DNA of 64,000 bases from Arthrobacter sp. AQ5-05 (lineage in GTDB: Bacteria; Actinomycetota; Actinomycetes; Actinomycetales; Micrococcaceae): assembly GCF_003287975.1 (NCBI RefSeq), contig NZ_QMKQ01000010.1:1-64000 (forward strand), in the 5' to 3' direction. The translations under genes and the position numbers were made by a program. The first letter of the stretch is position 1, and each line of letters begins with the position of its first letter. This document shows positions 1 to 8,987 of this stretch, piece after piece. The notes under the pieces were generated by a model, which did no database searches, had not been told where the DNA came from, and saw only the letters and a program-made list of their open reading frames with translations.

Positions 1-286
1 CGATCACGAAGTCCGCTCCTGCGGCCGCCTCATCGAGGTCGGTGCTGTAGGCCAGGGCGCCCAGGGCCGCGGTGGCGGCATCCTGCTCCAGCTTGCCCTT
101 GGCCACCCGGGAGGCGGCCCAGCCCTCGAGTTCGGTGCGTGCCGCGGCCAGGCCCTCGGCGGAAATGTCCTGGATGGTGGTGGAATACCCGGCCAGGGCC
201 GCACTCATGGCGATCTGGCGTCCCATGGTTCCGGCGCCAATGACCAGGATGTTGGAAATGTTTTCGATGCCGATCTCTGTGCCCAT
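1..286 (-). CDS. 3-hydroxyacyl-CoA dehydrogenase, N-terminal part (cut by window edge)
   Basis: Only the first 95 residues are inside the window; the gene continues beyond base 1. They form the start of a Rossmann fold: the dinucleotide-binding motif GAGTMG lies at residues 17-22 and an acidic residue (Asp40) ends the second strand, as in NAD-dependent 3-hydroxyacyl/3-hydroxybutyryl-CoA dehydrogenases. The start ATG follows a GCGGAG ribosome site by 7 nt. It is the last visible gene after an aminotransferase, an acyl-CoA dehydrogenase and an aldehyde dehydrogenase on the same strand. By context it would oxidise 3-hydroxybutyryl-CoA made from crotonyl-CoA. The family is clear; the exact substrate is inferred. 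Confidence 0.85.
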   Translation of the reverse strand, partial: MGTEIGIENISNILVIGAGTMGRQIAMSAALAGYSTTIQDISAEGLAAARTELEGWAASRVAKGKLEQDAATAALGALAYSTDLDEAAAGADFVI

Positions 287-424
287 TCTTGGCTCCGCGC
301 TTTCATCAATTGTTCGCTGGCTCACGTTTGGTGCCCAGGCTCGATGTTCATCCTAGGCACCAGTCGGGGCGCCGGCCGCATCCGGTCCTGCCAGATGACG
401 GCGGGTGCCCCGAACCGGGTGTTG

Positions 425-1885
425 CTAGGCCCCGCGCAGGTACACGGTGGTGGTGTGCGTGAAGAATTCCTTCGCTGCGCCGCCTTGTTCCTTCGGGCCG
501 TAGCCGCTCTTCTTGGCCCCGCCGAAGGGCACATGCGGATCGGCGCCGGCCGACTCGGAGTTCACGTGCAGGATCCCCACGTCAATGGACTCCATGGCGG
601 CCAGGGCCTGGGTCAGGTCCCGGGTGAACAGGGCGCAGCTCAGGCCGTATTCCGAGTCGTTAGCCAGCTCAAAGGCTTCCTCGGTGGTGGCCACGCGGCG
701 TACCGCGAGGACCGGTCCGAAGAATTCCTCGCGCCACGCGTCGTTGCCCGCGTCCGGGACCTCGAGCACGGTCGGGGCCACGAAGGCATCCCCGAGGGAC
801 GCAACGTCGCCCTCGAAGCCCACGGTGGCACCCTGGGCGATCGATGCGGCAACGCCGTCGCGGATCTGCTGTGCGGCGGCCGGGGAGACGACCGGGCCCA
901 TGTGCACCGACGGATCGGTCGGATCCCCGGTCTTCCACTGGCCCAGGCGCTCGCGCAGGCGTTCCAGGAATGCGTCGGCGATGGATTCCTGCAGGATCAG
1001 CCGCGAGGTCGCGGTGCATTTCTGCCCGGTGGAGCGGAAAGCGCCAAAGAGCACCTGTTCGGTTGCGAGGTCGAGGTCTGCATCTTCCAGCACGACAGAG
1101 GCGTTCTTGCCGCCCATCTCGGCCTGGATCGGCACCCCGGCGCCGGCGGCCAAGGCGGCGAGCTTGCGCCCCACACCGGTCGATCCGGTGAAGGTGAGCC
1201 CGTCCAGGTCCGGGTGGTTGACGATCTCGTTGCCCAGCGCACCGGATCCGATGACCAGGTTCAGCACGCCGGCCGGCAGGCCCGCCTCGACGAGGGCCTG
1301 GGCCAGGCGCATGGCCAGCAGCGGCACCGCGGAGGCCGGCTTCCACACCACGGTGTTGCCGAAGACCAGCGCCGGGGCGATCTTCCAGGCCGGGATTGCG
1401 ATGGGGAAGTTGAAGGGCGTGATGACACCCACGACGCCCAGCGGCTTGCGGGTGACCAGGATCTGCTCGCCGCGGCGCGGGGAGGAGAAGACCTCTCCGG
1501 CCAGCCGGTCGGACTCGGCCGAGTAATAGGTGAGGATCTGCGCGGCGCGCAGCACCTCGCCGCGGCCCTCGGCGACGGTCTTGCCCTCCTCACGTGCCAG
1601 CTCGGTGCCCCACGCATCGGCGTTGGCGGTGACGATTTCAGCGGCGCGGGACAGGTATCCCCCGCGTTCGGCCATCGGGGTCGCGGCCCAGCCCGCGGCC
1701 GCGGCTCGTGCTGCGGCCATGGCGGTGCGCACGTCGTTCACGGTGGCTGTGCCTCCGGCTGCGACAACCCGCCCGGGGTCGGTCGGCGAAGCGGATTCGA
1801 GGTCCGTGCCGGTGCCCTTGATCCAGGCACCGTCGATCAGCAGGCGCAGCGGGACGGTTTCGGTGTGCGTCATGGTTTCGGTCAT
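425..1885 (-). CDS. NAD(P)-dependent aldehyde dehydrogenase (possible glutarate/succinate-semialdehyde dehydrogenase)
   Basis: A 486-residue protein of normal ALDH length. The catalytic cysteine is Cys290 in the GQKCTA motif, the general-base glutamate is Glu256 in EMGGKN, and the conserved Asn159 (PFNFP) and cofactor Lys182 (WKPAS) are present, so the active site is intact. It oxidises an aldehyde to the acid with NAD(P)+. The gene starts 31 bp after the acyl-CoA dehydrogenase gene and lies in the same run as the GabT-like aminotransferase. This suggests it oxidises the semialdehyde that enzyme makes (glutarate or succinate semialdehyde). The start at 1885 has a weak GAGAG site; Met5 is an alternative start. 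Confidence 0.88.
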   Translation of the reverse strand: MTETMTHTETVPLRLLIDGAWIKGTGTDLESASPTDPGRVVAAGGTATVNDVRTAMAAARAAAAGWAATPMAERGGYLSRAAEIVTANADAWGTELAREEGKTVAEGRGEVLRAAQILTYYSAESDRLAGEVFSSPRRGEQILVTRKPLGVVGVITPFNFPIAIPAWKIAPALVFGNTVVWKPASAVPLLAMRLAQALVEAGLPAGVLNLVIGSGALGNEIVNHPDLDGLTFTGSTGVGRKLAALAAGAGVPIQAEMGGKNASVVLEDADLDLATEQVLFGAFRSTGQKCTATSRLILQESIADAFLERLRERLGQWKTGDPTDPSVHMGPVVSPAAAQQIRDGVAASIAQGATVGFEGDVASLGDAFVAPTVLEVPDAGNDAWREEFFGPVLAVRRVATTEEAFELANDSEYGLSCALFTRDLTQALAAMESIDVGILHVNSESAGADPHVPFGGAKKSGYGPKEQGGAAKEFFTHTTTVYLRGA

Positions 1886-1916
1886 CTCAATGCTCTCGAT
1901 TCAGGGGTGCCGGGGG

Positions 1917-3104
1917 TTAGCGGAAGGCCGGGACGCCGGTGAGCTTGTTGCCCAGGATCAGGGTGTGGACCTCGTCGGTGCCCTCGTAGGTGCGCACCGA
2001 TTCCAGGTTGTTGGCGTGGCGCAGCGGCGAGTAGTCCAGGGTGATGCCGTTGCCGCCCAGGATGGTGCGGGCCTCGCGGGCGATCTTGATGGCCTCACGG
2101 CAGTTGTTCAGCTTGCCGACCGAGATCTGGTGCAGGTCAAGGGTGCCGGCATCCTTCATGCGTCCGATGTGCAAAGCCAGCAGGTAGCCCTTGTTGATTT
2201 CCAGGGCCATGTCCACCAGCTTCTGCTGGGTCAACTGGTAGCCGGCCAGCGGCTTGTCGAATTGCAGGCGCTGCTGCGAGTAGGCCAGCGCGTCCTCGAA
2301 GGCGTCGCGGGCAGCGCCCATGGCGCCCCAGATGATGCCGTAGCGGGCCTCGTTCAGGCAGGAGAACGGTCCCTTGAGTCCCGTGACGTTCGGCAGCACC
2401 GCGGAGCCCGGCAGGCGCAGCTCGGTCAGTTCGATCTCGCACTGGATGGAGGCCCGCATCGAGAGCTTCTGCTCGATCGGGGTCGCCTTGAAGCCGGCGG
2501 TCTGCGTGGGGACCACGAAGCCGCGGATGCCCGCATCGGTCTGCGCCCAAATGACCGCAACCTGCGCGACATTGGCCAGGCCGATCCAGCGCTTGGTGCC
2601 GTTGATGACCCAGTCGTCCCCGTCGCGTCGGGCGAAGGTCTTCATGGCGGAGGGATCCGAGCCCGCTGTCGGTTCGGTCAGCCCGAAGCAGCCGATGGCT
2701 TCGCCCGCGGCCATTTTCGGCAGCCATTCGTTCTTCTGCTCCTCGGAGCCGTGCTTGTAGATGGCGCTCATGGCCAGGGATCCCTGCACCGAGACGAAGG
2801 TGCGCAGGCCCGAGTCGCCGGCCTCCAGCTCGCTGCCGGCGATGCCGTACTCCACGGCGCTGGCACCGGCGCAGCCATAGCCCTTCAGGTGCATGCCCAG
2901 CAGGCCGAGCTTGGCCATTTCCGGGACGATTTCCAGCGGGAAGACCGCGTCGGCGTACCAGCCTGCGATGTTGGGTTTGATGGCTTCGTTCACGAAGCTG
3001 CGGACCTTGGCGCGCAGCGCGAGTTCCTCGGCGGAAAGCAGCGCGTCGAAGTTGATCAGGTCGGCCGGGTCCAGCTGGTGGGATTCGTGGGTGGTGATGG
3101 TCAT
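1917..3104 (-). CDS. Acyl-CoA dehydrogenase, glutaryl-CoA-dehydrogenase-like
   Basis: A 395-residue flavoprotein of the acyl-CoA dehydrogenase fold. The stretch SVQGSL preceded by Arg101 and the segment CFGLTEP match the layout of glutaryl-CoA dehydrogenases, where the arginine near the active site binds the distal carboxylate. The catalytic base is the glutamate of TYEGTDE (about residue 374). Such enzymes oxidise and decarboxylate glutaryl-CoA to crotonyl-CoA. I chose the ATG at 3104 because AGGAG lies 6-7 nt upstream; a longer frame to 3173 would overlap the aminotransferase gene. Neighbouring genes supply an aminotransferase, an aldehyde dehydrogenase and a hydroxyacyl-CoA dehydrogenase, which fits glutarate breakdown. 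Another short dicarboxyl or branched acyl-CoA cannot be excluded. Confidence 0.85.
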   Translation of the reverse strand: MTITTHESHQLDPADLINFDALLSAEELALRAKVRSFVNEAIKPNIAGWYADAVFPLEIVPEMAKLGLLGMHLKGYGCAGASAVEYGIAGSELEAGDSGLRTFVSVQGSLAMSAIYKHGSEEQKNEWLPKMAAGEAIGCFGLTEPTAGSDPSAMKTFARRDGDDWVINGTKRWIGLANVAQVAVIWAQTDAGIRGFVVPTQTAGFKATPIEQKLSMRASIQCEIELTELRLPGSAVLPNVTGLKGPFSCLNEARYGIIWGAMGAARDAFEDALAYSQQRLQFDKPLAGYQLTQQKLVDMALEINKGYLLALHIGRMKDAGTLDLHQISVGKLNNCREAIKIAREARTILGGNGITLDYSPLRHANNLESVRTYEGTDEVHTLILGNKLTGVPAFR

Positions 3105-3153
3105 GGAATGCTCCTTGGAGAAAGAGGGTCGGGAAGTCCGGGTGCCGGGCAGG

Positions 3154-4515
3154 CTACTTGGCGGCGTCGGCAATGGCCCGGGCCAGGACGTTCAGTCCGT
3201 CGCGCAGCAGTTCTTCGCCGATGACCAGCGGAGGCAGCAGGCGCACGACGTTGCCGTGGGTGCCGCAGGTCAGGGTCAGCACGCCGGCGGCGTGGCAGGC
3301 CGCGGAGATCTCCTTGGCCAAATCCGCGCGCGGTGCCAGGGTTGTGGCATCGGCGAGCTCGATGGCGAGCATGGCGCCGCGGCCGCGGACCTCGGCAACG
3401 ATGGAAGTGGAGGACAACAAGGGCTCCAGGATCTCGCGGGCCACGGCCTCGATGCGCTTGGCCTTGTGAAGCAGCGTGCCGTCCTCGAACTGTTCGAAGA
3501 CCGCCAGTGCGGCCTCGCAGGCCAGCGGGTTGCCGGCGTAGGTGCCGCCCAGCCCGCCGGCGTGCGGTGCGTTCATCAGCTCTGCGCGTCCGGTGACCGC
3601 GGAGAGCGGGACGCCGTTGGCCAGTGCCTTGGCGGTGAGGATCAGGTCCCCGGCGACACCCTCGTGTTCGGAAGCGAAGAGGGTTCCGGTGCGGCCCATG
3701 CCGGCCTGGATTTCGTCGATGACCAGCACGATGCCGTACTTGTCGGCGAGTTTGCGCAGGCCCGGGATGAATCCTTCGGCCGGGACGATGAAGCCGCCCT
3801 CGCCCTGGATCGGTTCGATGACCATGGCGGCGAAGGTTTCCGCGCCGTGCTCGAGGATGGTGGCTTCGACCGATTCCAGCGCGGTCTCGGCGCCGGCGGC
3901 CAGTCCCTGGGCGGGACGCAGCGGGTTGGCGGAGGCCGCGCGGATGATCTCGGCCGGCAGCGGGCCGAAGTTCAGCTTGTAAGGGTTGACCTTGGCGGTC
4001 ATGGCCATGGTGAGCAGCGAGCGGCCGTGGTAGGCCTCGTCGAAGACCAGCACGTTCGCGCGTCCCGTGGCGGCGCGGGCGATCTTGATGGCGTTTTCCA
4101 CGGCCTCGGCACCGGTGGAGAACAGGCCGGTGCGCTTCTCGAAGTCGCCCGGGGTGTTCTCGTTGAGCCACTTGCAGACCTGGGTGAAGGATTCGTATTC
4201 GGTGACCATGAAGCAGGTGTGGGTGAAGGCCTCGAGCTGCGCCGCGACGCGCTGCGCCACGCGCTTGTTGCTGGCGCCCAGCGAGGTCACAGCGATGCCC
4301 GAGGCGAAGTCGATGAGCCTGTTGCCGTCGACGTCCTCGATGATGCCGCCGTCCGCGCGGGTCACGAAGACCGGCAGGGCGATCCCGAAGCCGTTGGTCA
4401 CCTGTTCCGTGCGTTCGGCGTGCAAGGCGACCGAACGCGGGCCGGGGATGGCGGTGGCGAGGTGGCGGGACTGGGCAATGGTGGCGGCATCGACGGCCGG
4501 GAGCGTTTCGGTCAT
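3154..4515 (-). CDS. gabT: 4-aminobutyrate / 5-aminovalerate aminotransferase (GabT/DavT type)
   Basis: A 453-residue class III PLP aminotransferase. The Schiff-base lysine is Lys296 in TAKALANG and the PLP-ring aspartate is Asp267 in VIDEIQ. The phosphate and substrate signatures GAEAVENA (135-142) and IEPIQGEGG (233-241) are conserved. It moves the amino group of GABA or 5-aminovalerate to 2-oxoglutarate, giving the semialdehyde. The start at 4515 has a GGAG site; a longer frame would reach 4551. It leads the operon that continues with the glutaryl-CoA-dehydrogenase-like and aldehyde dehydrogenase genes, so a DavT role is plausible. GABA made from guanidinobutyrate elsewhere in this window could also be a substrate. 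A PucR-type regulator is divergent. Confidence 0.9.
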   Translation of the reverse strand: MTETLPAVDAATIAQSRHLATAIPGPRSVALHAERTEQVTNGFGIALPVFVTRADGGIIEDVDGNRLIDFASGIAVTSLGASNKRVAQRVAAQLEAFTHTCFMVTEYESFTQVCKWLNENTPGDFEKRTGLFSTGAEAVENAIKIARAATGRANVLVFDEAYHGRSLLTMAMTAKVNPYKLNFGPLPAEIIRAASANPLRPAQGLAAGAETALESVEATILEHGAETFAAMVIEPIQGEGGFIVPAEGFIPGLRKLADKYGIVLVIDEIQAGMGRTGTLFASEHEGVAGDLILTAKALANGVPLSAVTGRAELMNAPHAGGLGGTYAGNPLACEAALAVFEQFEDGTLLHKAKRIEAVAREILEPLLSSTSIVAEVRGRGAMLAIELADATTLAPRADLAKEISAACHAAGVLTLTCGTHGNVVRLLPPLVIGEELLRDGLNVLARAIADAAK

Positions 4516-4538
4516 GCGCTCCACGTTATGCCAGGGCG

Positions 4539-4550
4539 TGACACGCGTCA
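4539..4550. promoter_or_regulatory. Imperfect palindrome between gabT-like gene and pucR
   Basis: TGACACGCGTCA is a 12-bp inverted repeat with 10 of 12 matching positions. It lies in the 82-bp divergent gap, 24 bp upstream of the aminotransferase start. It could be the operator of the adjacent PucR-type regulator. This is inferred from position only. Confidence 0.3.
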
Positions 4551-4597
4551 TTGGATGATTTGCCCAAGGAGCCCGTACGTGTTGGATAATTCAACCC

Positions 4598-6160
4598 ATG
4601 ATCTCCTTGTTGCAGATGGGTGCCGAGCTCGGGCCCGAGCTGGTGCCCGCCCCTGGCGCGCAATTCAGCGCCAAACCGGTGACCGGCGTGCACGTCTCCG
4701 AGCTGGAGGACCCGACCCCGTACCTCGAGGGCGGTGAGCTGCTGCTGACCACCGGCATGCCCTTTGCCAAGTCCGCGGCGCTCTCCGTCGCCTACATGGC
4801 CCGGCTCGGCGCAAACGACGTGCGGGCCGTAGGCCTGGGCCTGGGGCCGTGGCTCACCGAGGTGCCCGGGCACGTGCTGAAAGCAAGCCGGGCTGCGGGC
4901 ATCGAGCTGGCGATCGTGCCCGACGGGGTGCCGTTCCAGCACGTCTCACGCGCCTATTGGCGTCTGTCCGCCCGGGACGACACCGCCAACCTGATGGATT
5001 CGCTGGGTACGCAGACCGCACTGGCCCGGGCGGCGATGCGTCCGGATGCCACCAACGCGGTGGTGCGCGGGCTGGCCCAGGCGCTGGGCGGGTGGGCAGC
5101 GTACCTTCCGGCGGATGCCGGGGCCGAGACCGTGTGGCCGGCCTCGGCCGGTTCGCTGGTGGGGCACCTGCGCGCCGAATCGATCCGCTTCAACAAGGCC
5201 GGGGTTCCCTCGGCCGCCACCTTCGAGGTGCAGGGCCAGCCGGTGGTGCTCTACCCGATCCTGCTGGGCACCCGGATCCACGGGTTTCTGTGCATCGGCT
5301 CGGGGCGCACGCTGACCCGCGCCGACCGACAGGTCATCATGACCGTCTCCACGTTGCTGGCCCTGCGGGCGAGGCAACGGGAGGTCGTGGTGGGCACCAC
5401 CCACGCACTGGGCGCGGCGACCACCAAGCTGTTGCTGCACGGGCAGACCGAGGCGGCCCACATGGTGGCCGAGGATGTGGGCCTGGCCGAGCTTCCCAAC
5501 CGGGTCCGGCTGCTCGGGGTCCGGCTCTCCCCCGGGGACGATCCGGGACTGGCGGCGCGGGCCGCCGCGAAGCTGGTGGCCGATCCGGGATTGCCCGATT
5601 TGGCCGCCGCGGTGGACGCCTGCACGCTGCGCCACGTGCAGGACGAGATCCTCTACCTGGTGCTGCCGGCCTCGGGGATCGGCAGCAGGCCGGCGGACGG
5701 GCGCGGGCGGTCCCTGGAGGAAGATGCGCTGCTGGGGATCGCCGGGGCTGCCGAGCCGGAGGACTTTGGGTCGCTGGCCGCGGCACTGGGTGATCCGGTG
5801 TCCCTGGGCGAGATCCCGGGGAACCTTGCGGTGTTGCGCCGGGCCGTGCTGCAGGCCCCGGCCGGGCACCTGGTGGCGGTGGACGCCAGCGAGGACGCCA
5901 AGGCCGCCGGCTGGGTGCGGGCGCTGGCGCAGTATCCGCGCGCCGACCTGCTGGCCACCGTGCGTGCCTACCTCGGGGCCCGCGGCACCTGGGAAGACGC
6001 GGCGAGGGCCCTGGACATCCACCGAAATTCGCTGCGCCACCGGATTTCGGTGGCATCCGGCCTCCTGGGCGTGGACCTGGACGATCCGGATGTCGCCGCG
6101 CACCTGTGGCTGGCGTTGCGCCGCGAGGAATCAGGGGTTCAGCTGCGCCACGCCCCGTGA
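4598..6160 (+). CDS. PucR-family transcriptional regulator
   Basis: A 520-residue protein with the PucR layout: an N-terminal domain resembling the purine-catabolism-regulator-like domain (about 1-130), a variable middle, and a C-terminal helix-turn-helix of the HTH_30 type (about 455-515). The HTH carries the typical run DIHRNSLRHRI. Regulators of this family are usually activators of adjacent catabolic genes. The -10-like GATAAT sits 7-8 nt before the ATG, suggesting a leaderless transcript. It is divergent from the aminotransferase operon, and its 3' end overlaps the convergent CoA-transferase gene by 30 bp. It is the most likely local regulator of both; its effector is unknown. Confidence 0.85.
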   Translation: MISLLQMGAELGPELVPAPGAQFSAKPVTGVHVSELEDPTPYLEGGELLLTTGMPFAKSAALSVAYMARLGANDVRAVGLGLGPWLTEVPGHVLKASRAAGIELAIVPDGVPFQHVSRAYWRLSARDDTANLMDSLGTQTALARAAMRPDATNAVVRGLAQALGGWAAYLPADAGAETVWPASAGSLVGHLRAESIRFNKAGVPSAATFEVQGQPVVLYPILLGTRIHGFLCIGSGRTLTRADRQVIMTVSTLLALRARQREVVVGTTHALGAATTKLLLHGQTEAAHMVAEDVGLAELPNRVRLLGVRLSPGDDPGLAARAAAKLVADPGLPDLAAAVDACTLRHVQDEILYLVLPASGIGSRPADGRGRSLEEDALLGIAGAAEPEDFGSLAAALGDPVSLGEIPGNLAVLRRAVLQAPAGHLVAVDASEDAKAAGWVRALAQYPRADLLATVRAYLGARGTWEDAARALDIHRNSLRHRISVASGLLGVDLDDPDVAAHLWLALRREESGVQLRHAP

Positions 6161-7330
6161 GCCGGGGACGGGTTCGGTAGTGCTTCCCAGCCAGGCGCGG
6201 ATGCTCTCGGTGTGCTCGCCCAATTGCGGCGGGGCCAGGGTGGGGGCATCGAGCTCCGGGGTCCAGGTGATCGGATGGCGCACCTGCTTCCCCGCGGGGA
6301 TGCCCGCGGCGGTGTGCACCTCGATGACAGGTTCCAGTCCCAGGGACTCGGCATAGGCCAGGCCCTCGTCGATGCCCGCGACCTTTCCGGCCGGCACCCC
6401 GATGCCGGTGAAGCGGGACTGCCAGTTGGCGCCGGTGTCGGCACCCAGCGCGTCTTCGAGCAGCGGGATGAGCACCTCGCGGTTCGCCACGCGGGCCGAA
6501 TTGGTCGCGAAGCGCGCATCGGAGGAAAGCTGCGGTTCCCCGATCTCGGTGCAGAGCCTGGCGAACTGGCGATCGTTGCCGCAGGCCACGGCGACGGATC
6601 CGTCGGCGCACGCCAGCAACTGGTAGGGAACGATCGAGGGGTGCTCGTTGCCCATGCGCGTGGCGACCTTGCCCGCCCCCAGGTACGCCTGGCCCTGGTT
6701 GGCCAGGGCTCCTTGCAGGCTGGAGAGCAGGTTGACCTCTACGTGCGCGCCGTGCCCGGAGGCGTTTCGGGCTGTCAGTGCCGCGAGGACCCCGATGCTT
6801 GCGTCCTTGGCGGTGAGCACGTCCACCAACGCGACCCCTGCCTTCATCGGGTCGGCGCCGGCCTCCCCGGTGATCGACATGAGCCCGCCCAGGGCCTGGA
6901 CGATGAAGTCGTAGCCGGGCAGGTGGGCTCCCCCGGTGGAGCCGAAGCCGGAGATCGAGGCGTAGACCAGTCCGGGGTTCTGCGCGGAGAGCTCCGCGTA
7001 GCCCAGGCCGAGCTTGTCCATGCCGCCGGGCTTGAAGTTTTCCACCAGCACGTCGGCACGCAGCGCCAACTCCCTGGCCACGTCCCTGTCCGCGGGGTCG
7101 GAGAGGTCCAGGGCGACCGACTGCTTGTTGCGGTTCACCGATTCGAAGTAGGTCGAGCCGGTGGCCGAGAAGGGCGGCCCCCAGCTGCGGGTGTCGTCCC
7201 CGGTTCCGGGGCGCTCGACCTTGATGACGGTGGCACCGAGGTCGGCCAGCGTCATGGTGCACAGCGGGCCCGCCAGGACCCGGGAGAAGTCGGCGACGAT
7301 GATTCCCTCAAGGGGGCGGATCCTGCTCAT
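6131..7330 (-). CDS. CaiB/BaiF family III CoA-transferase, SUGCT-like (probable glutarate CoA-transferase)
   Basis: A 399-residue family III CoA-transferase. Asp170 (VALVD) sits where family enzymes carry the catalytic aspartate. The sequence follows mammalian succinyl-CoA:glutarate CoA-transferase (SUGCT) closely as I recall it: RVLAGP, VIKVERPG.GDDTR, WGPPF, SVNRNK, LLSS and SIVPYQ all appear in order. Its predicted reaction is transfer of CoA from succinyl-CoA to glutarate, giving the substrate of the glutaryl-CoA-dehydrogenase-like enzyme. Its ATG overlaps the permease stop codon by 4 bp (ATGA), so translation is probably coupled. The 3' end overlaps the convergent pucR. The substrate assignment rests on recalled similarity plus context. 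Confidence 0.85.
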   Translation of the reverse strand: MSRIRPLEGIIVADFSRVLAGPLCTMTLADLGATVIKVERPGTGDDTRSWGPPFSATGSTYFESVNRNKQSVALDLSDPADRDVARELALRADVLVENFKPGGMDKLGLGYAELSAQNPGLVYASISGFGSTGGAHLPGYDFIVQALGGLMSITGEAGADPMKAGVALVDVLTAKDASIGVLAALTARNASGHGAHVEVNLLSSLQGALANQGQAYLGAGKVATRMGNEHPSIVPYQLLACADGSVAVACGNDRQFARLCTEIGEPQLSSDARFATNSARVANREVLIPLLEDALGADTGANWQSRFTGIGVPAGKVAGIDEGLAYAESLGLEPVIEVHTAAGIPAGKQVRHPITWTPELDAPTLAPPQLGEHTESIRAWLGSTTEPVPGSRGVAQLNP

Positions 7331-8850
7331 GCGCGTTCGGATTCCTTCACGTTGTTTTCGGCGGGGACAATCTGCGGGGCTTGCCCGAATACTGCCTTGG
7401 CCTTGGCCGCCTTGCGCATTGCCAGGCGGGCCAGCAGTTCGTCCTCGGCGTTGATGCCCGGTTCGATGCCGCGCGGCACCCGCACCAGGAAGGCGAAGCC
7501 CATGGCCCACCAGGCACCGAAGAGCAGCCACGGCTGGATCCCGATGGCAGCGGGCATGCCCGGCAGGTAGAGGCTGATCAGCCCGGCACAGAAGATCACC
7601 GAGGTGATGCCGATGGCCTTGCCGAAGTTGCCCTTCCCGCCGATGCGCAACGGGCGCTCCATCATCGGTTCGCGCTTGCGCAGGATCACGAAGGCGACGC
7701 CGACCAGCAGGTAGGCGATCACGATGGACGGGGAGCCGGAGTCGACCAGCCAGCCGAGCATGGCCGAGCCGAAGAACGGGGCCAGCACCGAGAGCCCGCC
7801 GATGAACAGCAGCGCGTTGACCGGGGTGTGGAATCTTGGATGCAGCTTGGCGAACCAGGCCGGCAGCATGCCGGAGGCGGCCATCGCATAGAGCAGCCGG
7901 GAGGCGCCCATGAGCAGCGAGTTCCAGGAGGTCAGGATGCCCGCGATGCCGCCGGCGATCAGCACCTTGGCCATCATGGCCGAGCCGAAGAGCGCGCCCA
8001 TCGCATCGGCGGTGGCCAGGTCCGAGGTGGCCAGGGCCGCGGGACCCATGCCGGAGGAGGTCGCCAGGATGACCATGACGTACCAGGCGGTGGCAATGAG
8101 CACGGCGATGACGACGTACTTCCCGATGCGCCTTGGCTCGATGTCGCATTCCTCGGCGGACTGCGGGATCACGTCGAAGCCCACGAACATGAACGGGACG
8201 ATGATCATCACGCCGAAGAACCCGGCGACGCCGTTGTTGAAGAACGGCTCCATGGTTTGCGTGGAGCCGCCGGTGAAGGACCCGAAGAGCAGGACGGCGC
8301 CGATGGCGAAGAGGAAGAGCACCACGAAGGTCTGCACGACCCCGGCGGTCTTGATGCCGCGGATGTTGATGGCCGTGATGGCCACCCCGCCCAGGACGCC
8401 GACCAGCGCCCAGGTCAGGTAGACCTCGGATCCGGCGATGTCCCAGAGGTGGACCTTGTTCAGGTCGGGGAAGAGATAGAGCGCGGTCTTGGGCAGGGCC
8501 ACGGCCTCGAAGGCGACGATGGTGATGTACCCGCCCACGATGGCCCAGGATCCGGCGAACGACCAGCGGGCGCCCATGGCCCGCAGCAGGTAGTTGTGCT
8601 CGCCACCGGCCCGCGGCATCGCTGCCACCAGTTCCGCGTAGGTCAACCCGACCACGGCCATGATGCCGCCGCCGACGACCATGGCCAGGGATGCGCCCAG
8701 CGGGCCCGCGGTGGTGATCCAGTCGCCGGTGAGCACCACCCAGCCGAAGCCGATCATGGCGCCGACGCCGATGGCGAGGGTGTCCCATCGGCCCAGGACC
8801 TTCTTGAGCGCGGGTGCTGCGGTGCTGCCTTGCGTGGGGGTGCTGGTCAT
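7327..8850 (-). CDS. APC-family amino acid permease
   Basis: A 507-residue membrane protein with about 12 hydrophobic segments. It begins with the APC-type first helix (TLAIGVGAMIGFGWV) followed by a GPLGASLAM segment. The start at 8850 follows a GGAAGGA site; an in-frame extension to 8922 lacks a better site. It is translationally coupled to the SUGCT-like CoA-transferase. This suggests import of the compound degraded by the locus, such as 5-aminovalerate, GABA or lysine. The substrate cannot be read from the sequence. Confidence 0.85.
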   Translation of the reverse strand: MTSTPTQGSTAAPALKKVLGRWDTLAIGVGAMIGFGWVVLTGDWITTAGPLGASLAMVVGGGIMAVVGLTYAELVAAMPRAGGEHNYLLRAMGARWSFAGSWAIVGGYITIVAFEAVALPKTALYLFPDLNKVHLWDIAGSEVYLTWALVGVLGGVAITAINIRGIKTAGVVQTFVVLFLFAIGAVLLFGSFTGGSTQTMEPFFNNGVAGFFGVMIIVPFMFVGFDVIPQSAEECDIEPRRIGKYVVIAVLIATAWYVMVILATSSGMGPAALATSDLATADAMGALFGSAMMAKVLIAGGIAGILTSWNSLLMGASRLLYAMAASGMLPAWFAKLHPRFHTPVNALLFIGGLSVLAPFFGSAMLGWLVDSGSPSIVIAYLLVGVAFVILRKREPMMERPLRIGGKGNFGKAIGITSVIFCAGLISLYLPGMPAAIGIQPWLLFGAWWAMGFAFLVRVPRGIEPGINAEDELLARLAMRKAAKAKAVFGQAPQIVPAENNVKESERA

Positions 8851-8987
8851 CGCGGTTCCTTCCGTGGGTACGACGCAGCTCACATTACGCAAGGGGCGTG
8901 ACCGAAGTCTCGGATACACCATCCAAAGCCCGGGTCACTTCATCCGAAACGACCGGTCTTTGCCCACGTCAACCAGCGATAACACAT

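Noticed and set aside
425-1942. Long plus-strand frames opposite the aldehyde dehydrogenase gene
   Set aside because: They are rich in Gly/Arg/His, lack motifs, and mirror the codon pattern of a clearly recognisable ALDH on the other strand.
6131-8788. Very long minus-strand open frame covering both CoA-transferase and permease genes
   Set aside because: Only its downstream part, from 7330, codes for the CoA-transferase. The upstream part is an out-of-frame, Arg/His-rich shadow of the permease gene.
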